NCBI GenBank assembly: GCA_910586455.1
Contig: CAJUHX010000070.1
Coordinates: 1 to 9,652, forward strand
Length of the DNA: 9,652 nt
Direction of reading: 5' to 3'
From: an uncultured Muribaculaceae bacterium
Lineage (GTDB): Bacteria > Bacteroidota > Bacteroidia > Bacteroidales > Muribaculaceae
Below are positions 7,374-9,652 of the stretch, piece by piece (within the stretch, counting starts at the first letter, position 1; each line of letters starts with the position of its first letter). The translations under genes were made by a program, and so were the position numbers. Under the pieces are notes generated by a model. The model saw nothing but the letters and a program-made list of their open reading frames with translations. It had not been told where the DNA came from and ran no database searches.

Positions 7374-7420
7374 AAATGGACATCGTTCTTCACTGAGAGG
7401 GCGATGTCCATTTTTTATTT
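7374..7420 (+). terminator. Intrinsic terminator of the dxr-DPP III operon
   Basis: AAATGGACATCG (7374-7385) pairs perfectly with CGATGTCCATTT (7402-7413) across a 16-base loop, giving a 12-bp stem that runs into TTTTTTATTTTA. This is a strong rho-independent terminator for the plus-strand genes. Because the base of the stem is A/T-rich on both sides, it might also work weakly in the opposite direction. Confidence 0.88.
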
Positions 7421-7443
7421 TACGCGCGAGGTGGACGTTTAAT

Positions 7444-7490
7444 AACTGAAAACAGGGGCCCGCTGCCAAAGCGGACCCCTGTTTTCAGTT
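7444..7490 (-). terminator. Long-stem terminator of the OmpA-family gene
   Basis: Positions 7444-7463 pair with 7471-7490 (20 bp, one C/A mismatch at 7459/7475) around the 7-base loop TGCCAAA. On the minus strand the 3' arm is GCGGGCCCCTGTTTTCAGTT, followed by ATTAAA. Its T-rich end and its place 20 bases after the OmpA stop make it the likely terminator for that gene. The plus-strand flank is purine-rich, so it fits minus-strand use better. Confidence 0.78.
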
Positions 7491-7509
7491 ATGGGAGAGA
7501 GAAGAATGA

Positions 7510-8712
7510 TTATTTGTTGGAGAAGATTACGATACGGTTCCAGTTGTTTTCATCGTAGGGCTGTACGTTCGAGCCTTCAGCCTGGATGGACAGACGGTCG
7601 GGGTTGATGCCGTAGGTGTTCACGAGCATGTCGTTTACAGCCTGAGCGCGACGTTTCGACAGAGTCATGTTATAGTCGCTGGTACCGGTGTCCTTGTCGG
7701 CGTAGCCTACGATAGCCACACACTGGTCGGGATTATCCTTCATCCACTTGGCAATGTTGTACACATTTACCTTTTCCTGGTCGGAAATCTTGGCGGAGTT
7801 GATGGTGAATCGAACAGTAGCCATCAGAGGAGCGGGTTCGTTTACAGCTACGACTTCCTCAACTTCGGGGCAGGGTAGCTGAGCTTCGGCTGCTGCAAGG
7901 GCTGCTGCAGTGGTAGCGAGTTCGCCGCGGAGGTCGTTGACCTGATTGTTGAGATTGTTGATATATCCGAGATAGTCGCAGGGGTTGTAGCTCTTGAAGT
8001 CGCGTCCGCCGATGTAGAAGGTAAAGCCGCCTACAGCACTGAGGCTGATGTCGACGGGGTCGCCGTATACGTAATTGTTGAAGTTGTCGCCGTAGAACTG
8101 TGCGCGGCCTTCAGCAAAGAAGTCGACATACTTGCACAGGCGGAAGCGCAGCTGTAGACCGGCCGAAACGGGCAGAGTCCATGAGTTCTGCTTGGCCTGG
8201 CCGTGATCGTTGTGGATGTTTGAGTTTACGGGTTTGTAATCCCAGGTGAATGTACCGCCGAGTCCTACGAATGGCACGATAGAGAACACACGCTTGGAGT
8301 TCACCCCGCCGAGGCTGTTGAACATATCCCACATAAAGTCGAGGTTGGCGTTAACGTACTTGGCTTTGGAGTACACTTCGTTGTCCCAGTGCATTGGGCC
8401 TCCGAGGAAGCTCAGACGCCAGCCCAGATATGGCGAGAACCATTTGCCGAAGCCGAAGTTGTATGCTACAGCCAGATGATGCTTCTGGTCGCCGTTGGGC
8501 AATTTGTTTTCAACGAAGGGCGAATTGATGCCGGCGCCAATCTGGATAAACCAGTTGTCCTTTGCATCGGAATAGTAATGAGTCTTGCATGGGACTTCCG
8601 AAACAGCGACTACGTCGGTTTCTTCTACCACCACTTCCTGAGCGTTGGCGTTAAGACCGGTGATGAGCGCTGCGCTACATGCGGCCATTGAGAGGAGGAC
8701 GTTCTTTTTCAT
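7510..8712 (-). CDS. OmpA family outer-membrane beta-barrel protein
   Basis: This is a predicted outer-membrane protein that links the outer membrane to peptidoglycan. Residues 1-24 are a Sec signal peptide, with likely cleavage at NANA|QEV. A beta-barrel region (about 52-237) has alternating aromatic/polar strands and ends in 'GGFTFYIGG'. An Ala/Leu/Asn-rich helical linker (about 249-279, coiled-coil-like) follows, then an acidic and hydrophobic spacer with Pro (280-296), and an OmpA C-terminal peptidoglycan-binding domain (about 297-400). That domain contains 'VRFTINSAKI', 'GYADKDTG' (336-343) and 'NMTLSKRRAQAV' (348-359). D339 and R355 correspond to the Asp/Arg pair that binds diaminopimelate in OmpA-like domains. 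The 400-residue length is normal for Bacteroidota proteins of this type. Almost no ATA or rare codons are used, consistent with high expression. It has its own 3' terminator and a leader of about 170 bases, so it is probably monocistronic. Confidence 0.93.
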   Translation of the reverse strand: MKKNVLLSMAACSAALITGLNANAQEVVVEETDVVAVSEVPCKTHYYSDAKDNWFIQIGAGINSPFVENKLPNGDQKHHLAVAYNFGFGKWFSPYLGWRLSFLGGPMHWDNEVYSKAKYVNANLDFMWDMFNSLGGVNSKRVFSIVPFVGLGGTFTWDYKPVNSNIHNDHGQAKQNSWTLPVSAGLQLRFRLCKYVDFFAEGRAQFYGDNFNNYVYGDPVDISLSAVGGFTFYIGGRDFKSYNPCDYLGYINNLNNQVNDLRGELATTAAALAAAEAQLPCPEVEEVVAVNEPAPLMATVRFTINSAKISDQEKVNVYNIAKWMKDNPDQCVAIVGYADKDTGTSDYNMTLSKRRAQAVNDMLVNTYGINPDRLSIQAEGSNVQPYDENNWNRIVIFSNK

Positions 8713-8880
8713 ATCATTTTCGTTTTGTAGTTTGTTTGAATTTGTGATAAATCTCTCTGATAAATAGTTGAAACGCCGAATCGTACATCTGATTTCAATC
8801 AGCGTTTGAAATCAAAACACACCATAACGAGCTTTGTTCGCATAAAAGCAAAAAATAATCAAATTTTTGTGAATCGCATT
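8713..8880 (-). promoter_or_regulatory. A/T-rich leader and promoter region of the OmpA-family gene
   Basis: No gene is visible here. On the minus strand the best -7-like box is TATTTTTTG (8857-8849), which has one extra base compared with TAnnTTTG and no good -33 partner, so the promoter is not fixed. Nearer the gene are overlapping inverted repeats that cannot all form together: CTGATT-TC-AATCAG (8789-8802), TGATTTCA-N9-TGAAATCA (8790-8814), and AAACGC (8771-8776) with GCGTTT (8802-8807). The last 30 bases before the ATG are A-rich (ACAAACTACAAAACGAAA), the usual Bacteroidota substitute for a Shine-Dalgarno sequence. Confidence 0.45.
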
Positions 8881-8918
8881 AAAAAAAAGCGTCCGAAGTT
8901 TATGCCTCCGGACGCTTT
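8881..8918 (-). terminator. Intrinsic terminator of the downstream lipoprotein gene
   Basis: On the minus strand AAAGCGTCCG (8918-8909) pairs with CGGACGCTTT (8895-8886), a 10-bp stem that can extend after one mismatch. It runs directly into a T-run (8888-8881). The position about 30 bases after the stop of the 204-residue lipoprotein, and the T-run direction, assign it to that gene. It also insulates the OmpA-family gene from read-through. Confidence 0.88.
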
Positions 8919-8948
8919 GTGCGTTCTTTGTTATATGATATGAGGAAG

Positions 8949-9563
8949 TTACTGCTCCGCCTCGCGGGTGAATGTAAGGTCGACGTCGTTGACCTCGGTA
9001 CGCATTATGCCGTTTTTGACTTCAATGTCGTCAAGACGCACATATTTGCTGTAGTACGGTTTGAGTACTTCGTAAAGCGACTGCTGCCATCGGCTGACCG
9101 CCGATGCTGTAAGCGAGTCGAGCTGAGGCTGCTCGCGTCCGGTGATGTAGTTCTGTGAGAATGCTACACCCGCAGGGTCGACATTTACTTTCAGAGTGCT
9201 GAAATCAAGTATTATATCTACTTCATCGTCATCGTCCTCGCGGTACGACCAACTGCCGTTGATTGACGCGGTGGCGGCTACGGTTTCCTGATAAGGCTCG
9301 ATAAGGTCGGGGGTGCCGCTTACCGTCTGTTGGGCGGAAATCATGCTGCTTATTACGACAGAACCGCTTTTGTTGCCCTGAGTGCCGTTTGAAAAGTTGA
9401 GTACGTCGATTGTCGAGGCTGTGAAAGCGCCATTTACATTGTTCAAATGCTGAGGGGCGCAAGTCCATGAGCCGGACAGTTCGGGCGCCTTTTCGCACGA
9501 AACCAAGGCGGTGCCGGCCACTATTGCCGCCGCTGCCATCATTAATATTCTTGAATGTTTCAT
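8949..9563 (-). CDS. Small lipoprotein, lipocalin-like in appearance
   Basis: The 204-residue protein begins with a clear lipoprotein signal peptide: basic MKHSR, a hydrophobic Ala-rich core, and the lipobox LVSC with C23 as the lipidated residue. After it comes 'ELSGSWTCAP' (28-37) and later 'INGSWSYRED' (101-110). G-x-W near the mature N-terminus and alternating beta-type hydrophobicity suggest a lipocalin-like or related beta-barrel fold, common among small Bacteroidota lipoproteins, but I cannot name the family. An acidic run E109-D113-E114 is followed by 'VDIILDFSTLKVNV', and a helical segment lies at about 150-172. The ATG overlaps no neighbour, and the gene has its own terminator at 8881-8918. 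Location in the cell envelope is well supported; the function is not known. Confidence 0.8.
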   Translation of the reverse strand: MKHSRILMMAAAAIVAGTALVSCEKAPELSGSWTCAPQHLNNVNGAFTASTIDVLNFSNGTQGNKSGSVVISSMISAQQTVSGTPDLIEPYQETVAATASINGSWSYREDDDDEVDIILDFSTLKVNVDPAGVAFSQNYITGREQPQLDSLTASAVSRWQQSLYEVLKPYYSKYVRLDDIEVKNGIMRTEVNDVDLTFTREAEQ

Positions 9564-9594
9564 ATCGGTGTAAACGCTAATGTAGTAAAAAAGT

Positions 9595-9651
9595 TCAACG
9601 GTTCTTTTGTGGCAAAGCCGAAATTATGGCTTGGCGCGACTGCTCCATCAG
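9595..9651 (-). CDS. Probable C-terminal end of a minus-strand gene (runs off right edge)
   Basis: A minus-strand frame enters from the right edge and ends with TGA at 9597-9595. It reads LMEQSRQAIISALPQKNR, a plausible amphipathic C-terminal helix. The stop is 31 bases upstream of the lipoprotein ATG, so the two genes could share a transcript. Only 18 codons are visible, so neither the gene nor its identity is secure; another minus-strand frame is also open across this short piece. Confidence 0.35.
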   Translation of the reverse strand: MMEQSRQAIISALPQKNR

Positions 9652-9652
9652 C

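Noticed and set aside
6716..7411. A 231-codon minus-strand frame opposite the end of the DPP III gene
   Set aside because: It starts inside the terminator region and overlaps conserved M49 sequence; its product matches nothing I recognise.
9615..9634. A small AAGCC/GGCTT inverted repeat near the right edge as a terminator
   Set aside because: The stem is about 5 bp, there is no T-run after it, and it lies within a probable coding end.
1..9652. Search for a mobile element, CRISPR array, tRNA/rRNA, phage or defence genes
   Set aside because: No transposase or integrase motifs, no regularly spaced repeats, no tRNA-like T-loop sequence and no defence-protein domains were seen on either strand. 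The content is mostly housekeeping and envelope genes.

Overview
The window looks like an ordinary chromosomal segment from a member of the Bacteroidota, most likely a gut Bacteroidales. The evidence is: two promoters of the Bacteroidota type (TTG/TTTG, about 20 bp, then TAnnTTTG); almost no Shine-Dalgarno sequences; a DPP III with the HECLGH form of the zinc motif known from Bacteroides; an OmpA-type porin and a small lipoprotein typical of the phylum; and the dxr-rseP gene pair. A family such as Muribaculaceae is plausible, but this is inference and no marker here settles it.

Layout. Positions 1-1212 (minus strand) hold a two-gene unit: an aldo/keto reductase followed two bases later by the first ~103 codons of an unrecognised protein that runs off the left edge. 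A divergent intergenic region (about 1254-1483) carries a promoter for each direction. Positions 1484-7318 (plus strand) form a tight four-gene run: dxr (MEP isoprenoid pathway), rseP (site-2 intramembrane protease), an RlmI-type 23S rRNA methyltransferase and a lipoprotein DPP III (M49 peptidase). The gaps are 0, 1 and 26 bases, and a strong intrinsic terminator follows at 7374-7420. A second long hairpin at 7444-7490 faces the other way and ends the convergent OmpA-family gene (8712-7510, minus). Further right on the minus strand are a leader with overlapping inverted repeats, the terminator of the next gene (8881-8918), a 204-residue lipoprotein (9563-8949), and probably the last 18 codons of another minus-strand gene at the right edge.

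How the genes fit together. The plus-strand run mixes isoprenoid precursor synthesis, envelope proteolysis, ribosome modification and peptide breakdown. It reads as a housekeeping transcription unit, not a dedicated pathway. The right-hand minus-strand genes are envelope proteins. The left-hand pair could belong to a surface-polysaccharide or other accessory locus lying outside the window, but this is weakly supported.

I found no mobile element, CRISPR array, tRNA, rRNA, phage gene or defence system. I do not see a convincing undescribed system. The points most worth checking are a long insertion in RseP, translation starts placed almost on top of promoters, and the export of DPP III as a lipoprotein.
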